Assembly (NCBI GenBank): GCA_002897115.2
Contig: BCIH01000002.1
Location: 1,916,919-1,980,918, forward strand
DNA length: 64,000 bases
Source of the DNA: Prototheca cutis
Taxonomy: Eukaryota; Chlorophyta; Trebouxiophyceae; Chlorellales; Chlorellaceae
Direction: 5' to 3'
Part shown: positions 22,701-33,290 of the stretch, one piece after another
Layout of the letters: each line of letters opens with the position of its first letter
Numbering within the stretch: the first letter of the stretch is position 1
Notes under the pieces: generated by a model
Told to the model about the DNA's origin: nothing
The model's database searches: none
The model's input: only the letters and a program-made list of their open reading frames with translations
Program-made: the position numbers and the translations under genes

Positions 22701-25700
22701 CGCCACCTCACCCAGCACACCCTGAAGGCCAAGCACCTGCACGTGGGAAAGGGGTGTTGTACTGGGACGAGTGGGTCAGTGGGGGAGGATGGTGCAGCCA
22801 CTCACCAGATGGGGGCCGCCATGCTGCGCCACGGCAGCACCGGCCGTTTGAGAACCAAGTGGTTGCTGCTCACATCGGACAACCCCCTTCTGTCATATCA
22901 TACACCCACACCCACACACCTGGGCGATGTTCCGAATCTTGGCGGGGGCATCGGCCAGGCCCGAGGGCCGGCGCGGCTGTGCAGCGGCGATGGCTTCCAG
23001 CAGGCTGGCGGCCGCACTTGGGGCCCCGCCCAGCAGGGCATGGAGCAGGAGCTGCACGGCAGCAGCATGCCGGGGCACCGCGGGCTCGGCTCCGTTGGCG
23101 AGCTCGGCCAGCAAGAGCAACAGCCAAGCCCGTGACGCCATGGCCGCTGGTTGCCGCGGCTGAGGCTTGGCACTGTTGTGGGTGTCGTTGCTGCCGTCGA
23201 CATCAGTCTCAATGACACAAGCAGCAGTGGCCTGGGCCATCCCTTCGATGGCATTCGCCAGCAGCGCACCGGCGCCCAGCAGGGCGTCCTGAACGGTGCC
23301 CCGCGTCTCGGGCGCGCCGGCCAGCGCGTGGAGCAAGGCCAGCGCCTTTTCCAGCAACGCTGGCGCTACGACGACTGCGGTCCGCGCGTCCGAGGCCAGG
23401 TCCAGCAGCGCGGCCGGCAAGAGCGCTACGCGCGGGGGCTCGGTTGCGCCAGGCCCGGCGGGTGCGCCCAGCGTGGGGGCAGGCACGCCCTGCACGGTGG
23501 CCAGCCCCGTCAACACGGCCGTCAGACTCGGCCACGGCGCCGCAGCGCCCTGGAGTAGCACGTCCAGCAGCACCCCGGCCAGGCGAGCGCTCGCCGCACG
23601 CCGCCGCTCTGCGCGTTGGGTTGCCCCTGCGACCGCATCCCCCACGGGCCCGGCGCCCTCGCCGGTGCTTGCTTCTGCATCGCCATCGCCGTCGGCGGGT
23701 TGTCCTGGAGCGGAAGTGCCACCCAAGGCACGATCATGCGTGCGAGCAGCCCAGGCTTGGATGACATCATCGTCTCCATCCTCACTGTCACTTTCATCAA
23801 CCCTCTCATCGCCGTCGTGCAGTCCTTCCCGCACCTCTCCCGTCAGGCGATCATGGCCTGCAACCACACTAGCAGGTCCCTCGGCAGCGACCTCGCCGCC
23901 ACTGAGCGCGGCTTCCAGGCCGTCACGGAGCGCAAGGGCCCATGCAGCCTGGAGCTCGGCCAGCGCCGCACCGCCGCCGTCGGCCCTCGCGGCCAGTTCG
24001 GAGAGCAGTGCAGTGGGCAGCGCGGGCCGTGCCGCGGCGAGCGCCGCGATGGCCCGCACGGCACGGGCCGCCAGCCCCGGCCGAGGCGCGTACCCCGCCA
24101 GACCCACCAGCTCCGGCAGGCGGGCCGCGGCGCGGGACAGCACGGCATCGGCTGGGGCCAGACCCGTGGCGGCTGTGCTCGTGCCGCTGGTGCCAGAGGA
24201 CATGCCCGCGGATGATTGGTGCACGAGCAGCAAACTGCGCAACAAGCGCAGGGCTTGCGCGCCGGCAGCCTCGCGTGCAGCGCCCCAGGGTTCGTGCCTG
24301 CCGGCCTCCAGCGCCGGCGCGCCGCCCTCGAGTGCAGCCCACACCGCGGGCCATGCGCCTCGGCCCGCAGCGAATTCGCGTGCGACAGTGGCTGCCAGCG
24401 CGGTACTCGCGGGGCTCGCCCCCGGAGCGGCGCGTTCCTGCTCCAACACCAGCGCCGCGTGGCGAAGCGCGGCGGAAGTCAACCGCCAGCGCTGCGTGAC
24501 GTCAGCGTACGTCCGGGCGCAGACCGTGGTCAGAACGCCCGACAGCGCAAACTCGCTGGCACGTCGCGCGGCCGCCGCCAGCGGTGCGCCCGGGGCTGTG
24601 AGCGTGGGCAACCCGCCCAGCATGCACCACAGCGTGTTGAGCAGGCCCAGCAGGGCCAAGGCTTCGTCATAGCGCTCGGCCCGCGCCTCCACCTCGTTCA
24701 ACTGATAACCCAGGTCGTATGCTGGCGCGAGAGCGCTCGGTGTGGTCGTGGTTTGTGGGGCGCGTCCCGCACTCACTGCGGCTGCCACCCCTGCGCCCGA
24801 ACCGCTGCTCCCGCCGGCGACGGCCGGCAGGACCAGTTCGGCCACGGCCGGCGCGAGGCGCGGCGTGGCGGCCAGGGCCGCCAGTGAGGCGTCCAACGCG
24901 GCCTTGAGTTCCTGGGGCACGGGGCAGCACATGGCGGCCACGAGCAGCTGCACGGGGGACCCCATGCCCAGCTCGTCGGCCAGGCGCCCCAGCCAGGCGC
25001 CCAGTTCGCGCCGCGGCGCGTGCCGCGCCACCACCGTCAGCACGTCCACCTGCGCCCGAAGGCCCGCTGCGTCCCAGGGCGACAGCGCCTCCTCCACCGC
25101 ACCGGCGCCGGTGTACCGGGCGGCCACCGCGGCCAGCGCCGTAAACATCGCCCGCCAGCCCACGGGTGCCTGAGCGAGAGTTCCGGAGGTGGCTGTCGCA
25201 GTGCCGGTCGACCCACCACCACCGACGAAGACGCCGCCACCGCCGGCCGACGCGAGCTGGTGGAACACGGCGCACGCGCCGCGCTCGCACCGCGCCAGCG
25301 AGGCCAAAACACCGTGAAAGGCGACAAACACCGAGGGCACGCGGGCCAGAGCGCCGCGCGGGCCGAGCTGTGAGGCCATGAGCTCCGCCAGCTCCTCGCG
25401 CCGGGCGCCCTCATCCAGGAAAAGGCCCGGCGCCGGATGCAGTGCCGCCGCAAACGTCGCCAGCAGCGACGCCAGCGTGTCTGGCGCGGGCACTGCGGGT
25501 GTCGCACCGACGCTGCCCCCGTCCATGCTGCCGGCCCCACCGGTGGCCCGGCCACCAAACTCCTCCGCGGCGCCCAGCAGCGATGCCTGCGTCAGCTGGG
25601 CCACCATGTCTGCGCCCTCAGGCGTCGCCAGGAGCCGACTCAGCGCCTCGTACACCACCTGCGCAGCCAGGGGGGCCAAGAAAGCGGGGCCGGCAACCAC

Positions 25701-27361
25701 GGCATGCGACTCCAGCAAGCCCCGCCGCACGTCCACCAACCAGCCTTTGGACACCGCTGCCTTGACTGCAGCTCGCAACGGGCCTGTGTTCAGGGGGTGT
25801 GTTTCTCTTGGCGGCGGTGGTGGCAGGTTGGCGGTTTGGGGCTTTGGGGTTTTGGGGGGGGGTGTTCATGAGAGGGATGGTGTCTATCAAGTAGTCGGCC
25901 TGCTCGCCAACCATGCCAGCCCGCCAGTCATCCTTACTGCAAGGAGCCTGGCTGCCACATGCATGTGCCGACCCTCTTTCCACACCCCGCCTGGCGGCTC
26001 GACACGCGGGAAGGCTAGATCGTGCAGACCCAGTGCTCATCACTGGCTTGCAGCAATCCAGCTTGCCCAACAGTCCCTGCAGCCCTCTTTCGCCTGCTCT
26101 GAGCTCATACAGCCCTCCCGTCAAAAGCTCTGGCCCTCCTGCCGCAACCACACACCTGGCCCTCTGATGCCCGCTTCATGCTCCGCAGACTGGAGCTGGG
26201 CCCAGGCAATCTTGACGATGGAGCACTCTGCATCTGGAAGCCCTGCCACGGCAGTGTCGAGCTTGGGGTCGCGGAGCCAAGTCCGCGATGGGGCGGTGAC
26301 GGCTGCCTCCTCGTCGAGGGACATGCACAGGACCACCGCCGACAGGACCAGTGGCGCCACCGCACCGGTCCTCATCGGATCCGCTGCTGAAGCTGCAGGG
26401 TGAACATGATTGATCGGTTATTGGGGGTGGAAGGACGTGGGGTGATGCTGTTGTATGTATTCCCCATTGGCACGGAAACGAGCATGGCCCAGGGCAGTGC
26501 CCTGGCACGGCATCATGCAGCCCGCGGCTCGTGCACATCCACCCTAGCCCTACAAAGCCCTTTGGCATGGCTGCAGCGTGGGTGTTGGGACCCAGAGCCC
26601 CACCGTCGTACCTTTGAGCAGCGTGACAAGCTGTGGCCACCAGGTCTCGGCTGTCCTCGCATCTGGTGTCGCCGTGGCCAGTGCCGCGAGCAGGCACTGC
26701 GACAGCAAGACAAACTCCCGTGCGGCTGCTGCAGAAAGGTCGAGTCTCTCGCCCGTGCTCGCCACGGCGTGTCGGAACCGGGGCGCGGCCGGCAGAGCTG
26801 GGGCAGCCAGCCGCCGCAGGAGCCGGCCGGCCAGGCCAGAGCCCGGGTCTTCCAGGCTCAGCTGCACCGCCTCCACATCGCTCGCGGGGACCCAATCTGG
26901 GGCAGGCGTGCCGGCCAGCGCGGCCTCCAGGACGGCCAGCAAGACATCCAGCGCGGCACCGCGGGCTTCTACCAGCACCCCTGCACCGGCCGCGGCAGAC
27001 ACCTGGCCCACCTGTGGATGTGGGCGGCCAGCCAGGCCTCGTTTGTGCTCCTCACGTGCACGCGAACATGCCAGCGCCAATACTCCCTTGCCGAGCGTCG
27101 TACCTGGGCGTAGCCGCGCTGTACGTACTGGAGTGCTACCAGCTCATCTAGGCGCAGCTCCTGGGACAGCAGCAGCACCTGCTCCACGTCGGGATGGGGA
27201 TCCAGTTGCACTGGTCCATTCTCCGTCATTGGACGACATGATTCGATCTGCTGCCGGGACGCCGTGCTGGGCCCAGGGACGTCGTCCAGCACGGCCACAG
27301 CCCCGAGCCGATCCATGGGCACACACCCAGTCACGGCTTCACCAACAGCCGGGGCCTCCAA
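19707..27361 (-). CDS. NUP205: Nuclear pore complex protein NUP205 (Nup192 family)
   Basis: Large alpha-solenoid scaffold of the inner nuclear pore ring. Nine exons join with perfect phase to a 1,987-residue protein: 27361-27104, 27002-26612, 26392-26156, 25783-22920, 22736-22603, 22467-21726, 21393-21253, 21121-20944 and 20725-19707. The length fits the family (about 1,850-2,000). N-terminal landmarks: LSQELRLDELVALQYVQ, and further on SIVKIAWAQLQ. Centre: YQLNEVEARAERYDEALAL, LLGLLNTLW, corresponding to the conserved E-x-E-x-R-x-E-x-Y-P segment of NUP205. The rest is Ala/Leu-rich helical repeat without enzymatic motifs. The identification rests on these few conserved segments, overall size and all-helical character; another giant HEAT protein is the main alternative. 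Transcribed in the same direction as LTN1, with PFK between. Confidence 0.87.
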
Positions 27362-27429
27362 GTATTCTCATCAGCTCAAATTCATAAATGTAGCATAACT
27401 GCCATGCGGTGCGCGCATGCGTTTCTGGG
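27362..27429. other. Short spacer upstream of NUP205
   Basis: Between the NUP205 start codon and the tail of the Fanzor-like fragment; presumably part of the NUP205 promoter, which would then overlap the fragment. Confidence 0.4.
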
Positions 27430-28170
27430 AGGCGCCTACTCTTGGAAGCCTTCCGTGCCGATCAAAAGACACCTTGCCCAAACCGGCGATGGCATCTGTC
27501 AGGGCGCGCGCCAATTTTTTGGACCATTCATCGTGCAGGCCAAACACAAGACAACATGCAAGCAATAAACACAACATTGACGGTGCCCTGGAGCAACCCC
27601 ATCCCAGCAACGAACGTGCGTGCAGATGGGGGTTTTTTGATGCCTGTTCAAGCATGGAGGGAGGAAGCGACAGCCTCCTTGGGGACCAGCAGAAATCAGT
27701 GGCTGGACAAGTTGGTGGGAAAGTGTTCAGGCTGAACTCAGGCAGGGGCCCGGGGGGGGGGAGCTGCTTGTCAGAAGCCTCCGGCCGGACGCCGTCGAAG
27801 ATCAGACCCATCGCCACATAGCACACGTTCTGCGCCGCGTTCTTGTCGCGGTTCAGTACGACGCCGCAGGCCTCGTTCTGACACTGCCGGACAAAGTGCT
27901 TCTGCGCGGCGGTGGGGCAGTCGCCCAGGCGCAAGGGTTTATTGCACNCCNAGCAAACCTGCNGTGTGGCGCACTTGGCGTAGGCGTGACCCACAGCCCG
28001 TGGAAACCGTCCGTGCATGGCAATGCGCATACGTGTGCGGCCGTGCACTCGCCCCGCACCTGCGCAAGCCCCGCCATCTCATCCGGGAGGCGGTGCAGCA
28101 GCGACTGCGACGTCACCTGGGGCCACCGGCCGACGGTGCTTTCCTTGTCGTCCTGCACACATGCATGCAA
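27430..28170 (-). pseudogene. Fanzor/TnpB-type RNA-guided nuclease, C-terminal fragment
   Basis: A minus-strand frame from about 28000 to 27760 reads QVC--CNKPLRLGDCP, then RQCQNEACGVVLNRDKNAAQNV. This is a C-X2-C ... C-X4-C zinc ribbon followed by the RDKNAAQN motif that carries the last RuvC catalytic Asp in IS605 OrfB/TnpB and its eukaryotic Fanzor relatives. Three ambiguous bases (about 27957-27963) hide two residues next to the first Cys pair. A possible upstream exon at about 28153-28060 (DDKESTVGRWPQVTSQSLLH) has good splice borders but is not recognised. The N-terminal RNA-binding region and the first two RuvC segments are absent from the adjacent 1.5 kb, and the frame runs on past the motif without a clean end, so I call it a degraded 3' remnant. 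It could also be a short domesticated zinc-ribbon protein. It abuts the NUP205 promoter. Confidence 0.5.
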
Positions 28171-29752
28171 CGGCCATCTGGTTAACAGCATTCATCGCCG
28201 ATGGCTTGGCCTGGACCCATGCGGGGGGCCTGTCATACCGTGGCAAGCATGCATGCAGTTCTGCCGGCTTTCATGGCAATGGCACCTGAACTCTAACCCA
28301 TAGTCTGCTCTGCGTTGGTGGCTCGCCAGAAGCGATAGTGTCGCTATTTCAGGTGACCCCACAGCAATATCAGCACCAGGTCGTCGAGGATGCACGAGCC
28401 TTGCCTGCATGTCAACCCCAAGAAGAGCACAACAATCCGAGCAAAATCTCAGGGGTACCACTTGGTCCACGCTCCTGGCAGTGAAAGTTCACCTCCCAGG
28501 CTGAACTGCCTGTACAACTCCCTGATCAAACGTGCCCTGATTTGGATTGTCAATACACCAATGTAATAATAATGCAGAGTGAAACCACGAGGATATCCCC
28601 CAGATGGTTGGGGTTGTACCGAGGGCTCCTCCAAACAGGGCAAATAGCAGGCTGCTGTCAGTCACCTTCCTTCCCGCAGTCATGCTTAAAGGCCTGTAGG
28701 GGGTGCTCTTGAAACCACTTCAGTCACGAATACAAGGTGCTCTCTCCAGTCCTGATCTTCTAAATGTTTCTAATGTACATAATTCTTAAAGGAACGGGCG
28801 TTGCAAAGGCCTATCCACGCTGTTCAAACTGCCCGACCTTGGATACGGCGCTCCGCGAGTGTTTTGGACGAGGACTGACTGCCTGCAGGCACGCCCACCT
28901 CCTTCCAAGGGGTACCCCCCGCAGACTGCGTCAGTAGTTTGGGATAGTAATTGTCGTGTAGCAGGCGAGGTTGGTGGGCGTAGGAGGGCCCTGAAGACCA
29001 TTTGTCAAGAATGTGGGCAACCCCCTAAACATCCTGAAGGGGCATCTGTCACGCCCCCGGATGGCGGCAAAGTTGACAGCCATACGGGGCTCCGGCAGAT
29101 TACCGTTGACGTTGGTATATAGCTCCCGGAGTTGGTGTGACGAAGACAGCCGATTGTTGCCGCTGGAAGCGGAGCTCCTAGAGCTTTTTTTCCGCTGCGG
29201 ACGTGGCCCGCGCACTGCCATCGATTCTATGGACAACCCGTACCCACTTGATACGACTTTGCAAGGCGCGTTCACGCATAATCCGACAACATCCGAGCAT
29301 GCCCATTTGATTGTGGGGCTGCCTCACACGCGAACGCGTGGATGTGCGCCCGAAGTCATCAGTTTGTCCCGCAAGGGGCTCGAGCCAGTGCCGGAACGGA
29401 GACTCCGGATTCCAAGGCTGACGGATCCCAGTGAGATGAAATCCGATAGATTCAAGCCTTTTTATGCCTACCCAAACGTCTTAATAAATCATTATGATGG
29501 AATGAGGTGAGAGATTGGTGCGATGTTGTCTGAGACGAACAGCACAAGGCGTTCATCACCCGCCGCCCGGTGTGTCCGGCAGGCTTGTCAGGTGCCGAAG
29601 TTGGGCGGGGCTGAGTCATTTTCGATCCTGGGTACGGTGAGGACGGACATGTGCACAACATGCCTCTGAAGAACAACGTATCAATACCAAAACATGATCA
29701 GATAATCACGATTGTTCGTGCTTGTGCACAACACTGAAAGATTGTAGCAGAA
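28171..29752. other. Gene-poor region, possibly remnant of a mobile element
   Basis: About 1.6 kb with no recognisable coding sequence. Base composition is less GC-rich than the surroundings (for example 28500-28800 and 29460-29740). An open frame at 29013-29510 (+) has no family signature. No terminal inverted repeats were found by eye. Confidence 0.45.
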
Positions 29753-32700
29753 TGCCCATGATGTCGGGGCGGCCCGGACGGGGTCCGTCCCGACAGATGT
29801 GCGCGCTACAGGCATCCCTGGTCCTCCTTGTCCTCACGGCCCCCTCTGTGGTAGGCAGTCCAACCGCTTGACAGTGACATGAAAATTCAATCACAATTCT
29901 CAGGCATGCATTAAACGTGCTGCCTCTCTCGCACCTCCACTTCTGCAGCTGGGTTGTGGGTCGACATTCTTCTCCCTTCCGACCGCAAAGTGAGCGATCC
30001 AACTGTCCTTTGTTTCTAACTGCGCGGCATTGGCGGAAGTAGGAGTTGGGTGCTCGTCACAAACCTCTCGCGGCACGCAGAGGGAGCTGAGCAAGCCCTT
30101 CCCGAACCCTGCTACTCCCCCGCAGGCTCGGCTCTAGTCTGCTTCTCCTGACTCCGGGCAGTGCGACGTCCTTCTGCCGGTGGGTTGGGGTTGCCAACGG
30201 AAGCAGGGACGCCACGCCCCAATTACTGCTCCTATATGCATGGGCGATCAGGTGACGCTGATCGCGCCCCTCGCTGCTCCGCTGCATCGCAGGATCAAAG
30301 GGTATGACAGCGCCGGCAGCGTGCGCACTGCGTCGCTGGAGCAGCTCGGCCTGGGCATCGAAGCGTTCAGTCTCGCCAAGTCCCAGCGGTGCTCCTCGAG
30401 CTCCTGTGAGGCGATTGTGGCCGTGGAATGTCTGGCATCGGGTCAGTCACCGTGCACGGCTGATGCACTGAAGAACATTGGCCGCAGCAACGTCGGCTGG
30501 GCGAATTTTGGAGTTGGCAATGTCGGCTACAAGAACATTGGTAAGAGCCCGCTTTTTTATCAGATTACTCGTGGAGTTGTTGGTGGAATCATGTTCCGTT
30601 GGAATACAAATATCAGGGTAAATGGCTTGCCGTGTTCTTCGCCGGCGCGAACGCATGTGCAGGCTGTGGCACCTTCCAATGACACGCCGCCATCCCCACG
30701 CTGTGCAGGGAATAACAATGTTGGCAATGCAAACTGGGGTGACAACAACAAGGGCGTCAGCCTGGTGTGCAACGGCATGAAGGGCACGAAGCGGGCATGC
30801 CCCACCAGCTCGCTGGTGACCTCGCAGACCATCAGTGTGGGTATCCCCTCCCCGTCCCCCGGCAAGGTCCCACCTCCGGTGCCCTCCCCGAAGCCATCCA
30901 CCACCAAAATAGTTATCCAGAGATCCGTGTGCAACAATGTCGCCACTCGCCTGGTGTCCTGTACCACCTTTGTCCGCTTGTCGGCAGGATTCCCCAAGGG
31001 CCTGACGCTGACTGTCATCTACAGTCTGGGTGGCGCTACATTCAAGGACACGTATCGTCCCTCTGGAGTCACGTCTCGCCTCACCACCCTCATATCTGGC
31101 ATCAGCGCTACATCCGGAAAGGCCGTCGTCCAGTACACCACCGCTTCGGGCGCCACAGTCCGCTCCAACATTGTTGCTACTGTCAGCAATCCCATCCGGG
31201 TGTCCGCCACGTGCTGGAAGTCAGAGTCCGGCCCTGTCGCCTGCTCGGCGACCGTTAAGACCATCACCATGCCACACGTCGGAACCAAGATCATGCTGAC
31301 GTGCACCCTTGGGGGCAAGTCTTTTGCCGACTCCTGGGTTGCGGACGGCCTGATCTCCACGCACACCGTCGCCTTCCCCACCGCCACCAGCACGAGTGGC
31401 ACTGTTGAAGCCAGCTATATCAGCAAGCACAAGGTCACGTACACGACGACGTCTGCTGTGAACAGCAAGGGCTCCAGCCCTCCCCCGAGTCCCTCTAAGC
31501 GCTCGCCACNGCCGGCCTCGCCCGGTCCCTCCAGGCGGTCCCCACCTCCCCGCTCGCCCAGTCCCNCTANGCGCTCGCCACCGCCGCCTTCGTCCCGCAC
31601 ACCACCCCCGCCGATCTCAACCGCAATCACGCTGGAGTCTGCAGAGTGCAAGTTCACTGGCTCTAAGACCGCAGCGTGTACAAGCTCGGTCAAACTGACA
31701 GCTCTCCCTCCGAACAAAGGAAACGTTACTGTGGGGTATGTCTTGGGGGCGATGGCACTCACAGACAGTTGGCTTCCCGTCACGCTCACCACGTCGAGTA
31801 CTAAGAATTTTACGGGTGTCACCACTGTCAATGGTTCAGCCTATGCCTCCTTTGTGGACAAGGACGGAAACGTCCAAACATCTGGCTCGGTTGTCGTGAA
31901 TGCGGCCCCCCCNCCCCCACCGCCAGTGGCATTTTCCCCACCGCCTCCAGGTGCGAAGCCAACGACGAGCCCTCCACCACCGCCCAAGGGCACCAGCAGC
32001 CCCCCGCCCCCCAAGGGCACCAGCAGCCCCCCGCCGCCCAAGGGCACCGGCAGGCCCCCGCCGTCACCCAGCTCCCCGCCCCCGCCACCATCTCCGTTCC
32101 TGACCCTCACCTCAGTGACATGCACCGAGCGTAGCTTTGTTGCTGTGGATTGTGTCACTGTCATCGGCGATGGATACGGGCTCACCTTGGGGGTAACATC
32201 GATTGGTATTTACTTTACTTTTGCCACACAATCACAGTACACTTCTGCCACTCCCAACACCCTCCCTTATACCCAAGATAACTTCTTCACTGATTCCAGA
32301 GGATTCCGGGGTTATGGGTTTGCCTATGCCACCTTCTCGGCGTCCGGCGATCAGATCACGTCAAACTACGTGACCATTACCATCATCGAGACCAACTCGC
32401 CACCTCCTCCATCACCCATTGTCTACCCGCCTCCGCCCCCACCGCCTACGGAAAGCATTACGCTGACGTCTGTCACATGCAGATGGATTCCACCCGGGAT
32501 CTTTACGACGCTGGCTGAATGCACCATCGTTTTGGAATCTGAAAATCTGAATTACCCGAGCTCGCAGGTAACGGTTGCCTTTACGCTGGGTGGCGCTGCC
32601 TCCGGCAGCTTGAACTTTAGTCCAACATCAAGCGCGGCGTTTACGTACACGTCAGACATCACCGACCCCACCTCCTTGGAAGGCACAGCCATAGGCAGTT

Positions 32701-33290
32701 TCACGGATGAATATCTCCAAGTCCACTACTCCAACACTATTGCCGTCACGCCACTATACTCGCCGCCGCCGCCTTCAAGCCCACCACCGCCCACAAGCCC
32801 ACCACCGCCCACAAGCCCGCCGCCGCCCGAGAGCCCGCCGCCACCTCCCGAGAGCCCACCGCCTCCCGATAGCCCGCCGCCGCCCGAGAGCCCGCCGCCG
32901 CCTCCCGAGAGCCCGCCGCCGCCCGAGAGCCCCCCACCGCCCGAGAGCCCGCCGCCTCCAGAGAGCCCGCCACCACCGCCACCCCCTGCTACGATCACGG
33001 TAACCTCAGTCATCTGCTCGACAGATACGGTGACCAGTTATGCGATATGCACCCTCACAGCAACATTTGCCCCAGTACCCACAGTTTCTGTTCATTGGGT
33101 GGTAAAAATTGCCGGCACGGAGTACACCAGTGATGGCGCAGTCAGCACCAGCACAGGAACTGGGACTGTGTCCCCTGATGAGATAACTTGCTCGGGCACG
33201 AGTGGCGGACTGGGGTGGGCAACATACACGACGTTGAGCGGTGATACAGTGGAGTCAAATCAGGACACAATGGTCACCACGCAGTGTTAG
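29753..33290 (+). CDS. NG8-1: secreted glycoprotein with eight xNxGx repeats and six two-Cys modules
   Basis: The firm part is exon 30293-30540 (248 bases) plus exon 30709-33290. The first ends and the second begins inside the repeat domain KNIGR SNVGW ANFGV GNVGY KNIGN NNVGN ANWGD NNKGV, eight pentapeptides of the form xNxGx, bracketed by cysteine pairs. Then come six roughly 90-residue modules, each starting near a Cys-X(8-14)-Cys pair (RSVCNNV, SATCWKS, SAECKFT, SVTCTER, SVTCRWI, SVICSTD) and containing V-x-Y-x-LGG and D-S/T-W, separated by proline-rich SPPPP linkers typical of hydroxyproline-rich wall glycoproteins. The longest linker is at about 32755-32990. Upstream, 29753-29860 encodes a hydrophobic MCALQASLVLLVLTAP stretch that could be the signal peptide exon, and about 29950-30000 encodes LWVDILLPSDRKV, similar to NG8-3. 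These 5' exons are tentative. Ambiguous bases occur at 31510, 31566, 31570 and 31913. Likely extracellular; function unknown. Confidence 0.8.

Noticed and set aside
23296..24672. 458-codon plus-strand open frame
   Set aside because: Antisense shadow of the 954-codon NUP205 exon; Ala/Arg/Ser-only composition with no domain.
29013..29510. 166-codon plus-strand open frame
   Set aside because: No recognisable motif, no splice partners and no similarity to neighbours; insufficient evidence to call a gene.
30470..30790. xNxGx domain as recent transfer from mycobacteria
   Set aside because: The domain is intron-split at a conserved position in three paralogues and embedded in algal proline-rich proteins, so recent bacterial transfer is not supported.
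32726..33013. Glycine-rich minus-strand frame
   Set aside because: Reverse complement of the SPPPP proline-rich linker of NG8-1, which always yields poly-Gly.
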